Positions 11,834 through 25,200 of a stretch of DNA of 64,000 nucleotides are shown piece after piece. The notes beneath the pieces are model-generated. The model did no database searches. It saw only the letters and a program-made list of their open reading frames with translations, and was not told the origin of the DNA. Source of the stretch: Solanum dulcamara. Lineage: Eukaryota > Streptophyta > Magnoliopsida > Solanales > Solanaceae. Where the stretch lies: positions 43,720,793-43,784,792 of the forward strand of contig NC_077238.1 in assembly GCF_947179165.1 (NCBI RefSeq), read 5' to 3'. Each line of letters starts with the position of its first letter. Position 1 is the first letter of the stretch. A program made the position numbers and the translations under genes.

Positions 11834-13152
11834 GTGGCATTATCTTGGTACACGTTTGTGGTTCCTGAGGCCCTAATTGATGAAATCCCTAATAACATCT
11901 AAAGGGTACCTCGGAGAATTACTTCCCTGGTCTTCAAGTGATGGTTCACTTAACTATTTCATTGACTCTCAGGAGATGACCTAGTTTCATATGGTTTCTC
12001 ACTACTCTACTCATGCATATGGTAACCCTTTTTTCACTGAGTCCCATGATAGGCCGGGAATGTTATCATGCATATCATTATTACTCCTTCACCGAGTCCC
12101 GAGCCAGCTATGTATATGTATGTATGAAGTATACGATGATGAAATGTCGTATATGATTTTGTTTTAAATTATGGATCAGGCCGAACGTTCCTCGGTATAT
12201 TTTACTATGTGATAATGGCACCGAGTCACATAAAGGGGCTGGGTGCGGTACGTTATGTACACTACTCTTTCACCGAGTCCCTCACTAAAGGGTCGGACAC
12301 TAACGTAGGCATGCATATGAAAATATAGGGATACACTTATGACCCCAAGCCCTTTAGTGGACCAGATGTACTATGATGACATATACGATATGATTATGCC
12401 ATATACAATGATATGATGCCATGTACGATGTCCCAATGAAATAATATACATAATGAGAGGGGATGATGATATGGTGATATGGTTATATGATGAAATAGTT
12501 ATGATACCAGGTTCCTCAGCGAGCTGGGCACAACGTATGATGATGTATATGACTATGTGTCCTAAGGTGCAGGTACATTATTTTGTTAATGGTTACACTT
12601 GTCCCTTGCATCTTTATTTCCGTTATGGTCTCAGCTATGATGTGTTATGTTTTACATACTCAGTACATATATCGTACTAACCTCCCTTTCTTCAAGGGGG
12701 CTGCATTTCATGCACATAGGTACAGAAACTTACTTTGGAGATCCGCCAGCTTAGGACTCCCACTCAGCTATGTCAGAAGTGCTCCACTATTCCGGAGCCT
12801 AGCTTTCGGTGCTGATCTTATAATGTATATAGTTGTTTATTCAGGTGTACGACGGGGACTCTATCCCGCCATATGGCACTATTAATATTTTTAGAGGTCT
12901 GTAGACATGTGTAAGTGGGTTGTTTACGAGTTTGATACAGTTGTGCCTATATGGCATATTATAAATGTTATAATGTTAAGGCATCCTTGTCGGCCCTTGC
13001 ATGACATGGTGCATATGAAAGAGGCTATATGCAGACGAATTTGCTATCACCCTCTGGATTCTTGTGTACTGTTCTTATAGTTGAGATTTATGTATACAGG
13101 GGTCTAGGTAGGACCCCAGTCACAACCTACGGAGTTGGGTCGTGACACTCAC

Positions 13153-13816
13153 CAAGGGAACCAAGTCCCTCAACGGTGCTCGAAACTCATTCGGAATAAA
13201 GTTGACACAAAAGAACAATTCTACCCAACTAGAAATTGCATTCCGAACTCAATGAAATTGATGAATTTCCCAACGGAGGTCATTTCAACAAAATGTTGAC
13301 CAAAGTCAAAGAATTTCAAAGAAAAACACTTAAACTACACAAACGGCCAAAAACTCTTTCCGATCACCTAGGGAACCGAACCAAAGGTCATCCTAGATGA
13401 AACTTGGCATTCCAAAGCTAAGCGTGCTGATGGAATTTTTATCTAAGGATGTTAACGCAAAATATTAACCGAAGTCAAACTTGGACAAAATTTCAAGTCA
13501 AAATTTCAAAGTCACCTAAACTCAAAACGAAGACTCCAAAACCTAAACCAACTTTCCTTTTAGATCAAAATGAACCTTCCGGAGCTGATGGAAATATAGA
13601 AATTTTCATACAATACCCGAATCTCTGGTTGTTGACTAAAGTCAATTTTTACTAACCTTAAGCCTCAAAATGGCCAAATAACCTAAAACCTCAACTGGGC
13701 AACATGCAAAGCATGCCACTGATTCCAACACCACATATAATCTATAAAGAAGCTACGGGAAGGGTAAAATGGTAAAATCATGCAAAAGTACAAAAATGAC
13801 CTTCGAGGTCATTACA
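13153..13816 (-). mobile_element. Element B, 3' LTR, second part
   Basis: This continues the LTR after nested LTR D and aligns with 21184-21854. It ends GAGGTCATTACA. The adjoining purine-rich stretch on the minus strand (CCTTTTAGTAG) is a weak polypurine tract. It holds no gene. Confidence 0.88.
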
Positions 13817-13851
13817 ACATCAACTACTAAAAGGAATTTCGTCCTCAAAAG

Positions 13852-15229
13852 TCAAAGAAGAAAGGTTCCTGGTGCATCAAAAAGGTAAGGATATTGGGTT
13901 TGTATGTCCTGCTCGGTCTCCCAAGTAGCCTCCCCAATCAGAAAATGCCTCCACTAGACTTTCACTGATTGAATTTCCTTATAGGCCAAGGACTCATCAA
14001 ACTGAACCGAATCCCACTAAAGCATGCGAGACTCATTTGGTATGTACCGTCGTAGCATAGAAACATGAAATACAGGGTGAACACCTGATAGTCCTAAAGG
14101 CAAGGACAACTTATAAGCTACATCCCCTACCCGTCTCAAGATCTCAACAGGGCCGATGAACCTGGGGCTAAGCTTACCCCTTATCCTTAATAATATCACG
14201 CCTTTCATAGGTGAAGCTCAAAGGAACACCCAGTCTCCAACCATAAACTCTAAAGGCTGCACCCTCCGATCAGCATAAATCTTCTTTCTACTCTACGTAG
14301 TAAGAAGCCTTTCCTGATTCATCTGACCTCTGTCGATCAACTAACATAGCAAATTGGTACCCCAAGGCCTAACCTCAAAGGCATCAAACCATCCCACTAG
14401 GAAACGACATCTTCTAGCATATAATGCCTTAAAATATGCCATCTCGATGTTCGAATACTAGTTATTATTATATGCAAACTCTGCCAATGAAAAGAACTGA
14501 TCCTATTGTCCTCCAAAATCAAAAACACAGGCTCGTAGATTGTCCTCCATGACCTAAATGGTCCTCTCTGACTGGCCATCAGTCTAGGGGTGGAAAGTTA
14601 TGCTGAGCTCAACTCGGGTACCTAACTTTTTCTGTATAAACCCCAAAAATATGATGTGCACTGAGTACCATGGTCTAAAATGATAGAAACTGGTACCCCA
14701 TGCGATTGACAAACACTCGGATTTAAATCTAAGCCAACTTCTATGAAGTATAGGTAGTTTGGACCAGTAAGAAGTGACCAATCTTGGTCAATCGATCTCT
14801 GATGACCCAAATAGAATCAACACCTCTGGAGGTACATGGTAAACCCACTACAAAGTCCATAGCTATCCTCTCCCACTTATACTCTGGAATGGGTAGTTTC
14901 TATGTCAAACTACCTACCCTCTGATGCTCGAACTTGACCTGTAGATAGTTCAAGCACCTAGCCAAAAAAGTTACAATGTCCCGCTTCATCCCACACCACC
15001 AGTAATTCTATCATAGGTAGTGATATATTTTCACCACACTAGAATGATTGGAATGTTTAGAACAATGGGTCTCCTCAAGGATGAGCCTGACTAGATCTCC
15101 AACTCTAGGAATACAAATACAACATTTAATCCTCAAAATGCCCTCCAGATCTAAGTTCGCCTTCCTAGCCTCCCCACTGAGTACCTTATCATGAATCACC
15201 CTAAGATTTGGGTCCTCAAACTACTGTGC
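13852..15229 (-). pseudogene. Element B integrase and chromodomain (broken)
   Basis: Seen in minus-strand order: VLSGEARKA..LEGILRIK and PRVGDLVRLILEE near 15180-15070, a zinc-binding region in which the second CxxC reads CLNY (last Cys lost), AMDFVVGLP near 14860 (first Asp), ILDHGTQ near 14670 (second Asp) and TDGQSERTI near 14570 (Glu) with a stop just before it. Then come GKLSPRFIGP and [12 protein letters not shown] near 14170-14050, and a chromodomain-like end WRHFLIGEATWETEQD near 13900 with a TGA stop at 13852-13854. Several stops and frame changes interrupt it. The C-terminal wording differs from element A and G, so B is a separate chromovirus family. Confidence 0.83.
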
Positions 15230-16420
15230 CCAAATCTACTCCATCAAGGAAGACCTAGCCTCTATGTGAATATCTGAAGCTAGAGGCCGCTCCTCAACTG
15301 ATAAGAATAAAAAACTTCCCATACTCACCGCCTTCTGGCTCAAACCATCTGCTACCACATTTTCCTTGCCCGGGTGATAGAGAATGGTGACATCATAGTC
15401 CATCAGCAACTACAGCCACCTACGCTATCTCAACTTAAGGTCTTTCTCGCTGAAAATATACTGAAGACTACGGTGGTCAGCTTAGATCTCACAATGGGCT
15501 CCGTAAAGTAATGCCTCAAAATTATCAATGTGAAGACTAGCGCTACCAACTCTAAATAATGTTGGGGTAGTTCTGCTCATGCACCTTCAATTGCCTAGAA
15601 GCATATGCAATAACTCTGCCCTTCTACATCAGAACGCAACCCAAGCCAATACCTGAAGCTTCATAATACATTGTAAATCCCTAGCCCTTACCAGGAATAG
15701 TAAGAATTCGGAGCTGAAGTCAACAAGGCATTGAGCTTTAGAAAGATCACCTCACACTCGTCAGACTACTGAAAGGGAACATTTTTCTGAGTCAATATGG
15801 TCAAAGGTGTTGCAATAGAAGAGAACCCCTCCATAAACCATCTATAATACCCTGCCAGCCAGATGAAACTATGAACCTCGATAGGAGAGGTGGGCCAAGC
15901 TCAATAACAAACCATCGCTATCTTCGCCGGGTCTACCATAATCCCATCCTTGGACACCATGTGCCTAGGAATGCCATAGACTCAAGCCAAAAATTACACT
16001 TAGTAAATTTGGCATACAACTACTGATCCTACAAGGTCTGAAGTACTATCCTTTGGAGCTGCTCATGTTGCTCTCGCCTACCAGAGTAGACTAGAATGTC
16101 ATTAATGAATTTAATGACAATAGAGTCCAAGTAGAGCCTGAACACACATTTTGTCAAATCCAAGAATGCTGCGGGGCCATAGTCTACCCGAAAGACATGA
16201 CTAAGACCTCATAATGCCTCTATCGAGTCTTAAAAGTAGTCTTAGGGATATATGACTCCCAAACCCTCAACTGGTGATAACCTGACCTCAAGTAAATCTT
16301 AGAAAACACTGCAGCACCCTAGAATTGATCAAATAAGTCATCAACCCACGGTATCGAGTACCTATTATTGATGGCCACCTCATTCAGCTACTTGTATTCA
16401 ATACACATGCACAAGGTACC
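15230..16420 (-). pseudogene. Element B reverse transcriptase and RNase H (broken)
   Basis: RT is recognisable from VDDLFDQFQGA near 16340 and a catalytic box reading KFINDILVYS near 16090-16120. The first catalytic Asp of the usual xxDD box is Asn here, which alone would inactivate the polymerase. RNase H remains are seen near 15660-15400, including a C-terminal stretch around the HPGKENV-like ending at about 15370. Multiple stops and frameshifts are present. It is inactive. Confidence 0.8.
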
Positions 16421-16849
16421 ATCCTTCTTTTTCACGAACAAAACTAGAGCACCCTAGAGAGACACACTAGGCCTGATAAACCCCTTACTCTAGAGGTCCT
16501 GGAGCTGCACCTTAAGCTCTCTCAACTCAATTGGAGCCATCCGATGTGATGGAATAGAGACTGGTTGTGTACCTGGCTCAACATCAATGTTGAAATCCAT
16601 ATCATGCTTAGGAGAAAGGTAGGTAGATCGATGGGAAATACATCAGGTAACTCTCGGACTATCAAAATAGAATCAATAGAAGAAGTGTCGAGACTAGTAT
16701 CACGGACAAAAGCAGGATAGGCTAGATACCCTTTTCCTACTAACCATTGATCCCTGAGGAAATAAATCATGCCACACAGTACATAACTAACTATACCTGA
16801 CCATACGACTGAAGGAATGCCAGGCACACACAAAGTAATAATTTTGGAG

Positions 16850-17249
16850 AAGCAATCCAAAATTGTATGATAAGTAGACAACTAATCCATTCCTAGAATC
16901 AAGTTAGATTCTACCATATCTAGCACAATTAGGTCCACTTTATTATCATACCCCATAATAGTTACTAGACAGGATCAGTACGTTCGATCCACTACTAAAG
17001 AATCACCCATAGGGGTAACTACACATATAGGTACAAATAATGGCTCATATAGAACATCCCATTGAGTAGCATAATGAGAAGACACATACGAGTAGGTGGA
17101 TCCCAAATCAAATAAAACATAGGAAGGCTGATAAGAGACAGAGATCATACCTATGATGATGGTATATGATGTCTCCACATTTGGCCTACTCAAAAAGACA
17201 TACATGTGACTATATCTACCTCTGCCACCCATACGGCCTGCCTAGGAAC
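16850..17249 (-). pseudogene. Element B aspartic protease (broken)
   Basis: This protease would cut the polyprotein. The minus strand reads VLFDLGSTYSYVSS near 17075-17115, the retroelement aspartic protease active-site region with its catalytic Asp kept (D-L-G), preceded by YTIIIGMISVS. It is followed by RT-linker sequence with stops. Confidence 0.8.
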
Positions 17250-18690
17250 CACCTCTAGTACCCTGACACTCACTTCTACAACCCTGTACAATCATTTTGT
17301 GCGACTGAACTAGGGCCCTAAAGGCCTGAACCTACTGATTCTGCTTTATCCAGCATCTATGGTGGCTAATAGTAGGATACTCCCTATCAAAGTGACCAAT
17401 CACATAACACTCATAGCATGGTCCTATGAATGAACCACCCTATGATGTCCCAGCTAAACCTGAATAGACACCACAACTTGACTACCTGAGGAGTCTGACC
17501 GCAAGAAGACTGACCCAATGTTTGGCCGCTCTGACTACCGGTACCTGTTGATCCCTTGTTTGTAAGATGTAAGGTTTCCTATATTGGTCTACTGGGTGGA
17601 TACCTCTGTAGATGGCCTCTACCAAAAGAACCACTACCGTGTGATTGGTGCACACTAAAACTGCCACGGCAGTGAGGCCTCTTGTGGCATCCTCCATAGG
17701 TCTCGCTATATAACCTAAATAGTATGTTCATGATCTAATATCTACATGAATGAAAAGCTTGATACAACTATCTACTCTATAGCTAAACTCAAAACATCGG
17801 CAACCCTCTAACAAATCGTTGTATCCGCTCCTCGTCAGTTAGCATAATCATGGTAGCATGCCTAGAGAGCTCATGGAATCAAGAATTATACATTATAACC
17901 ATCATCGATCCTTGTACCAGTGATATGAAGTCATCTCTCAACCTCTCCCTCAAACTGCGGGGTACATACTTCTCCAAGAAAGCCTCAGAGAATTGAGTCC
18001 ATGACATCGATGGTGATCCCATGGGTCTACAACTAAGATACAACCTCCACCACTGCTTCACTAGTCCATCCAGCTGAAAAGTAGTGTAATCAACCTCGTG
18101 AAACTCTACCAACCCGAGTTTATGCAACCTCCTTTGGCAACTAATCAAAAAGTCATAGTCATTTTTGCCTATGGTATCGGAGAAACTGGGAGGGCCTAAT
18201 TTGATAAACCTGACCAACATCTTCTGCTCCTCCAAAGTCATAACTGGCTTAACTATCATATGGTGAACAACTATAGGAATAGGAGGAATCGCTTGACAAG
18301 AAGCTATAGTAGTAGGCTGTAGTACTAGGATCGAATTATATTATGCCCTTGTCTACCTTAAAGTCTGAGCCTCCTCTCAAGCCTGGGGGTCCGGCAGATA
18401 TACTAGGCAGGGTCCCTGATCAGGACATACCCTCTATAAAGCAAAGTATTCGGGGGCCAGAGTATCTTGTAATAGTGGTGTGGCCACGAATCCGGGTGGA
18501 GGCTAGGCTGGATGCTCCTCCACTAGCTTAGGATTGAACTACTTAACCTCTATATTCATCTACAACAATTTCGTTATGGCCTGAGCTCTGTCCTGACCTC
18601 TGTGTCGGTCTCTTCCTCTACCCCGAGTTGGGCTCTGTCTATAGACACAAGGGGTTCTCGTTCACCCTGACTAGATCTCATCCTTTCCAT
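17250..18690 (-). pseudogene. Element B gag (broken)
   Basis: A plausible start is the ATG at 18688-18690 (MERMRSSQGERE), chosen because an arginine/glutamate-rich N-terminus is usual and nothing recognisable lies upstream. The capsid region reads FIKLGPPSFSDTIGKNDYDF, QWWRLYLSCRPMGSPSMSW and FLEKYVPRSLRERLRDDF near 18210-17930, a clear Ty3/gypsy chromovirus gag. The nucleocapsid knuckle near 17400 reads CYECYVIGHFDREY, so the final Cys of CCHC has become Tyr. Stops separate the capsid from the knuckle. Confidence 0.82.
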
Positions 18691-18881
18691 CTAAGAAAGA
18701 GTGAAACAAATAAGATTTAGAGGTGTTCATCATAATTAGCGCATGACCAGAAACAAGAATAGTGTTTTAATTCCTCACAATGTCTTATAGCCTCCCAAAG
18801 ATTAGATACGGACTTCATCATACCGATCTACGGGACCTTACTAGACACTTTCTCCTATAATGGTGAGATCGATAAACCTAA
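18691..18881. other. Element B leader
   Basis: This is untranslated leader between gag and the primer site. I see nothing else in it. Confidence 0.55.
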
Positions 18882-18893
18882 GCTTTGATACCA
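18882..18893 (-). other. Element B primer binding site
   Basis: The minus strand reads TGGTATCAAAGC, one base from the initiator-Met-tRNA site TGGTATCAGAGC, three bases from the LTR edge. Confidence 0.87.
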
Positions 18894-18896
18894 CTC

Positions 18897-21854
18897 TATC
18901 ATGACATGAATCCGAATCATGTTGGCACCTACTATAACCCCTGAGTATGCAAGCTAAACCCAAGATAAGCAAAAAGTAAATCTCAATCTAATTAAATTAT
19001 TAATAACATAAGAAGACAGAAGTAGAAAAATATAACCAAAGTAAAGTCGGGCCATGGTATAAATATGAAAATACGATACAAACTATACAACAGAGTAGAT
19101 AGTGACCAAAATAAATGAAGAACTGACACTAGACCAAATTCCAGATCTGGTGTCACCTATATAGGAGAAACTAAGTACAAAATCGGATAATGTGTATAAC
19201 TATACGATAAAAATTTGATCGTCCAACATACAAAATACAAGTCAGAGCAAAAGAGGTAATGGAACAAGTCTCTAGATGCTGGGAGCATACCCTAATCCAA
19301 AGCTAGCACCACTACATATGATCAGGCATGCAAAAGGATGCAGAAGTACAGTATGAGTAACAAAACATGAGGTACCCAGTAGGAATCATAGGTCAACCTA
19401 GCTGAAAAAGAATTAAATATATAATAAGCAGCACAATGATACTAATAATAATAAGAGAGAAGCACAAACTACAAATATGAGGAAAGAGGGCACGAGAATA
19501 ATCATACGACAGTCAAGTAAGACTGACCAATTATGCAATCACATCAATAATCCCAACTGATAAAATATCAAAAGAATACTCAAATGTAAACTCATAACTA
19601 AGGCTCAATATCCTCAAAAATATCGTGAAGAGCTTGGAATTCATGCCTCGAGCTTCCCAAAGAAGTGAATAATAATACTAACCTGAATATGTATCATGGG
19701 CCTCCCGCAATTCACATCTCGAGCTTCTCAATAATTGTAGTAGTAATAATAATCCAAGATATATATCAATGGGTTGCCCAAAATTCATTCCTCGAGCTTT
19801 TCAATAATAGTAGAAGTAACAATAACTCAAGATATATATTAACGGGTCACCTGGAATTCACACCTCTAACTTTCCAATCAGAAATACCATAATTAAAAAT
19901 ATCATCGATATTTTCTTTAAATCATTACACTTATTCATCAATCCAAAAATCTTGATATCACCATTTTATTCTTAAAAAAGGATTTCTAACATAGGCGAGG
20001 CAAATCAATAAAAGTAGTATGTCAAAATCATATATCACTCGAGTTGAGTAAAAGAAATCCTTTCAAGGTGACAAATCACTAACCTGAGACTCTGGTGTGC
20101 TAAAACACAACCTTGGGCCCAACATTTTGATATCATAAGCAACCAAGGCATAAACATAAGCCAAAAATCACAAGAAGTAACGAATCGACATCCAACAAGT
20201 CAAACTAGTAGACCTCTAAGTTCAAATCACTTAGGAGCACTTTCTAAGGATTCTAAACGATGTGAATGTATCAAGAAATCACTTAATCTAGGAATCCAAT
20301 GACTAAAATCTTAAACTAGACACTAACGATGATCATTGTTTCCAAAACCCCCAATGTAACATCAACAACTAAATCATCATCTTAATCATGCATTACTACT
20401 CAAAATATACCAATTCTCACTAAGCCAAGTCTAATAAGAGTAAGAAATAGCATACCTAAAAGATGAAACTGCACTCGAACTGCTAAATTTGAGTCTTTTC
20501 TTTCCGAGCCACAACAAAATGATGCCACTCTATCAAATTAAAGAAGAACATATGAAAACAAGGCCAATGATACCCATATTTCTATAGTTACAAATGGAAC
20601 TAAAATTGGGTCAAAATTCGACATTGGAACCCACTCATGAGATCAAAAAATGAACTCCATCACAAAGTCACAAATAACTCAAGGAACTTGTGCCCCAAAA
20701 ATGAGCATATTCCGAGCACTAGAAGAGCTCAAAAAACCCATCCAATTTCAAGACCTAGAATAGTGTTAAAATGCTAGATATAATAAGATTTACATAATAG
20801 TTACAAGGTTTTTATGACGGAAAAAGGTCTCAAAATATTCCCACAAGAATCCCCAATGCACCGGAATAAAAATGATCTAAAATGATCAAGATTTGCTCCA
20901 AAAATCATGTTTTGAAATATTGGAAATGGAGAATAAAGAGTTGGCATTAGGTCTTAAAAGACCTCACTGCAGGCCCCTCAATGTTCTTCCCAAACGCAGA
21001 GACTAGCTCTGCAAATGCAGAGGCCTATCCGCAGACGCAGAGCCTAACCATCCATACCTCTACAAACCTGGCCTAAGGCCCTCGAACGCCGAGAACAAAA
21101 GGCTCTACCTCTGCGAATGCGGCCAGGGCCCCCCCAATGCGGAGAGTAAATTTGAGGTACACCAGTAGCTGTGCTAGTGCATTTTCACCAAGGGAACCAA
21201 ATCTCTCAACAAGGATCGAAACTCATTCGGAATCCCATCGACACAAACATACTTTGCTACAAAACTAGAAATGTTATTCTGGACTCAACGGAATTGAAGA
21301 ATTTCCCAACGAAGATCATTTTGATGTAATGTTGACCAAAGTCAAATAATTTCAAAGAAAAATACCTAAAATGCATAAATGGCCAAAACCTCATTTCGAT
21401 CACCTCAAGAACCAAATCAAAGGTCTTTTTAGACTAAACTTAGTGGTCCAAAACTAACCACACTAGCAGAATTTTTATCTGAGCAAGTTAATTTAAAATA
21501 TTGACCGAAGTCAAACTTGGCCAAAATTTAAAGTTAAAAGACCAAAGTCACCTAAACTCAAAACGAAGACTCCAAAACCCAAACCAACCTTCCTTCTAGA
21601 CCAAAATGAACCTTCTAGAGCTGATAGATTTGTCAAAATTTTTATATGACGCCCGAATCTATTGATGTTGAGTAAAGTCAACTCTTACTAACCTTAAGCC
21701 TCAAAAATGGTCAAATCAACTAAAAAATCAATCAGGGCACCTTAGGAAGCATGCCACCGATCCCAGTACCACATATAAGCTATAAAGAAGCTACAAGAAA
21801 GGTAAAATGGTAAAATCATGCAAAATTATAAAAATGACCTTGGAGGTCATTACA
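18897..21854 (-). mobile_element. Element B, 5' LTR (2958 bp)
   Basis: It starts TATCATGACATG (a decayed TGTCATGAC) and ends GAGGTCATTACA, followed by TAAGA (21855-21859), which matches 7422-7426. This gives the full extent of B as 7427-21854. The 74-bp array at 19637-19879 is repeated in the other LTR. It holds no gene. Confidence 0.92.
19637..19879. repeat. Tandem array of about 74-bp units in LTR B (5' copy)
   Basis: Three units and a partial begin with GAATTCATGCCTCGAGCTTC-type sequence and contain AATAATA-type triplet runs. It corresponds unit for unit to 8182-8423. Confidence 0.82.
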
Positions 21855-21859
21855 TAAGA

Positions 21860-22207
21860 AGACCCTATTTTGGGGTATCTGGTCTTTTCTTATGAGTCAT
21901 AACTAGGACTCATAAACATCCTTACAACTTGTAGAAATCATTCATGTTGCTTGTATGAAAAACTAGCATTTAAGAGCCTTTGAAGATTGGGGTACAAGTC
22001 AGTGTTATTACTCATAGAATGAACTACGAGTCATTATGTTGACTTGTAGTATCTCTCTTGAGCTTTGGTCCTGATACTCTGACAACAACTCATCTCTACG
22101 AGTTGTAGGAACCTCTATGATTCATATAGTGACTCATAAACTTACATCCAGTCAATATTTTAGAAATTTCTCCTTGGTTCTAACTTTCTGACTTCCGAGG
22201 TCTTACA
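21860..22207 (-). mobile_element. Element A, 5' LTR, second part
   Basis: It aligns with the end of the 3' LTR at about 960-1301 (TCTTTTCTTA, CATTTAAGA, TCTCCTTGGTTCTAACTTTC). It ends CGAGGTCTTACA at 22207. The next five bases, ATAAA, would be A's target duplication; the mate is outside the window. Confidence 0.88.
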
Positions 22208-25200
22208 ATAAAGCAATTGATACGAGTTTGGGACCATTTGACACTTTTGCCTTTGAAATTTGGCCTATGGATGACTTTTGTCAATATTCTTAGAAAATTC
22301 ACTTGGATAAAATTCCATCAGTGTGGTTAGATCTAACATATCAATTTTCATCTGGAACAACCCTTTATTTTCTTTTCAAGGCTTCCGATTTAAACTCGAG
22401 GCCCATTATAGAATTTGAATAAAATAGCATTGGGAGTGTGACCTACATTCAGTCATAACGATCTTGTATGGAAATATCAACTATGCTATTAAGTCTAGAA
22501 CATCGAATTTGGTGGGGAAGAATAGTTCATTTGTATGCATGGAATTTCTAATGAATTCTGAGCACCCCGTCAGAGTACTTGACCTTTGTGAATATTAGCA
22601 TTTTAGCTGGTATTTGGTGACAACCAATTTTTCCATCATGATCGAAGTGAATAGTACTGTGTTCATGAAGGGTCTGCTTGGTTACTTTTCCTGTTCATAG
22701 AGGTCTGGCATATTCATGGAGGTCTTAGAGTTTATGCACTGCGATTGCGGAGCTCTATTCACCATGATCGCGGAGAACAATTTGGTTGGGTCCTCTTTAG
22801 TTATTTATATGTCGCGATCAACCATTGCAAATTATTTCAATGGATTATTTATCCCTTATTTCAAGCTTAAATTTGGCGATTTAAAGGTTTGACTTCAAGG
22901 AAATTTTCTAGGAAATCTGTTGGTGAACTCGAAACTCTGATTAGAAAATTTATGTGAGGTAAATTCATTGATTTAGTAGTTGTCTTTAGCATTTTCGAGT
23001 TAGTATTGCTATGAATTTTGGAGTTCTACTTCTTAACCATTTTAGCTCCATTTGCAGCTATTCAAGAGTCCATATTCTGGGGGTTTTCATAAGGATCGTC
23101 ATTGTGTGATTAGTTTCATCTATCGAAACATCGTTTGAGGTAAATTTTGGCCCAAAGGTATTGCGCTCTTTCTTATTTAAGCTTTAATGGTGAAAATTAT
23201 GCATGGACTGATTTCAATGTTTTTTAGTGTCGAATTGTGTTAAAAGTGGAAAACAATTTCACTAATCTCAAATACACATTTTCATGAGGTCAAATTTAGG
23301 AATCTCCATTCAGGTCCCACTATCTCATTTTAGATCCGATTTTAGGTCCATCATCAAAAAATGTGAATTAGATGTCAAAATGTTCATCTTTACAAGGTGA
23401 TTAATATTTTTTTGTGTGGTGATGATTAGAATTGATTCAGAGGTCAACTGCTTCATTTTAGTGAATTTGGAGTACCCGTGTTCGGCTTCAAGGTAGGCTA
23501 CAGTCTCCACTTTTTGATAGAGTTCTTTTAGATATCATCTAGTGTCTATTGCATATGATTTATGCTGGTATAGGCTGGGTTTAGGGCCTTCCTTCTTTTA
23601 TCTCATTTTCCTAAATCTGGTTGGACATTAGACTTGTGTAGTCTCTTGAGATCCTTATTTTAGGCTGGTTGATTCAGTTGCATTATGGATAGGGGAGATT
23701 ATCCTTTTAGTATTGGTATTGATGGCCTTAGGCTAGGTTTGATCCTTAGATACTTTAGTTTGTGTTCCAGTTTCCTTATAGCTAAGCGTAGCTTCTATTA
23801 GGGTTTGTGATGGCTATTGTAACTTTGAGCTAGTGCTGGAGACCTTTGAGGCTCATCATAGTTGTAGTTTGGCTTAGTTATGCTCGTTGAGAGATGAGAT
23901 GGCATATTTTGGGGTAGGGCATCATTCATTGTGATATTTCTTCACTCTATTTGATTTTAAGCCATGTCTCAATTGTTTTGCTTTTATTTAGTGATAGGCT
24001 TATGATGCCTTCTTATCTATTATTCATTATTGGGCCCGAGGTCGTATTTGAGGACCGATTGGATCCCAAGTTAGTTTCTTTGCCTTGTTAGTATGGTATG
24101 ACTTGATGTACTATTCAGTCCACATGTACCTTTTTTGAATACTGGGGATGACATACTTGTATTGGTTGAGCATATTCATAGATTTTGTGGTACGATCCCA
24201 GATTATTTATGGATTTTCACTACTATTTTGAGTGGACATTGTCATGCTTTCACTACTTCTAAACTAGGTTTTAACGAGAGTCGTACCACCTGGATAACCT
24301 GATCACTAAATTTTAAACTTATGAGGCATTAGGGATGTACTCCGTTTTCTACTTGAGGCATGAGAGGCTTATAGGATATGATCAGTTTTACTTGGCTATT
24401 CGGCGCATCGATGCTATTTCTTGACTCACCGGTTTCCCCAAGTTTACTCTTTGTAGCTGGGTCATGCCTCTAGGAGTTTACTAGTTGGTTGGGCGGCCCC
24501 TTTTCAGGGAACTCACAGTTTGATGTTATTAGTTAGTGATATCTGGTGCGGTGTCTCCCTTTCTAGATCGCCTTGGCTTCTCACTCTCGGTACCAGTATA
24601 AGGATACTATATATCTATGTAAGACATGGTTTGGGCCCAGGCAGTGTATAAAGACTTTCCTACATCCCTATGGGCCACTTTGGCCAGAGCACCACTAAAC
24701 TGGATGAGAAAGCCGCATGGGTCCCACCTAGCAGGCCAGGGGCCGAGGTAGGGTTATACACTTATTATTGTCAATTGCTAAGAAAAACCGATGATGTAAC
24801 TTAGTGTTACTATAGACTTGCATTCATCATCATCACCCATCACCAGTATACTTGTTTGTTGTTTGCTCCCCCAGTTTTATGGGGACCGGGGTATATTTAT
24901 CATTATATGTACCTTTTAGAGGGTATGGGCATCCGGCCGATTATTATTTTCTCTTACGTTTACTTATCTTTAGTTGTATTTCTAGTTGGTTTTCATGCTA
25001 TTTGAGTTGGATTGTGGTTGGTACTCCCTGCTAGGTTTAATCAGAATAGTTTCTAGGTGATTACACTTAGCGTCGCCTTTTTGCACTATATTTTCATTTG
25101 TAGACTCCTATGATGCCTTCTTTCTGTTAATAGGTTGTTCGATTACATTTCAATTGCGTTCTTTGACCCTACTCCTTTATCTATGTCCCTAGACACCTTG

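Larger units (their letters stand above)
9744..13147 (+). mobile_element. Solo LTR D (3404 bp) nested in element B
   Basis: It begins TGTTACACCCC and ends GGGTCGTGACA, and is flanked by the exact 5-bp duplication CTCAC at 9739-9743 and 13148-13152. The empty site survives in the partner LTR (GTGCATTTTCACCAAGGG near 21179). No primer site, polypurine tract, second LTR or pol domain lies within it, so it is best read as a solo LTR left by recombination between the two ends of a large-LTR element. The orientation is inferred from the promoter-like block at 10266-10360 and the GGGTCGTGACA end. The several short reading frames in it show no family resemblance. Confidence 0.9.

Noticed and set aside
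12453..12885. Overlapping + strand frames in LTR D as coding
   Set aside because: Composition is biased (many Met and Tyr codons from ATG/TAT-rich text), no domain is visible, and they lie in a solo LTR.
18882..18893. tRNA-like sequences near LTR edges (also 5583, 32482, 50441, 57653)
   Set aside because: They are 12-base primer sites complementary to a tRNA end; no cloverleaf surrounds them.
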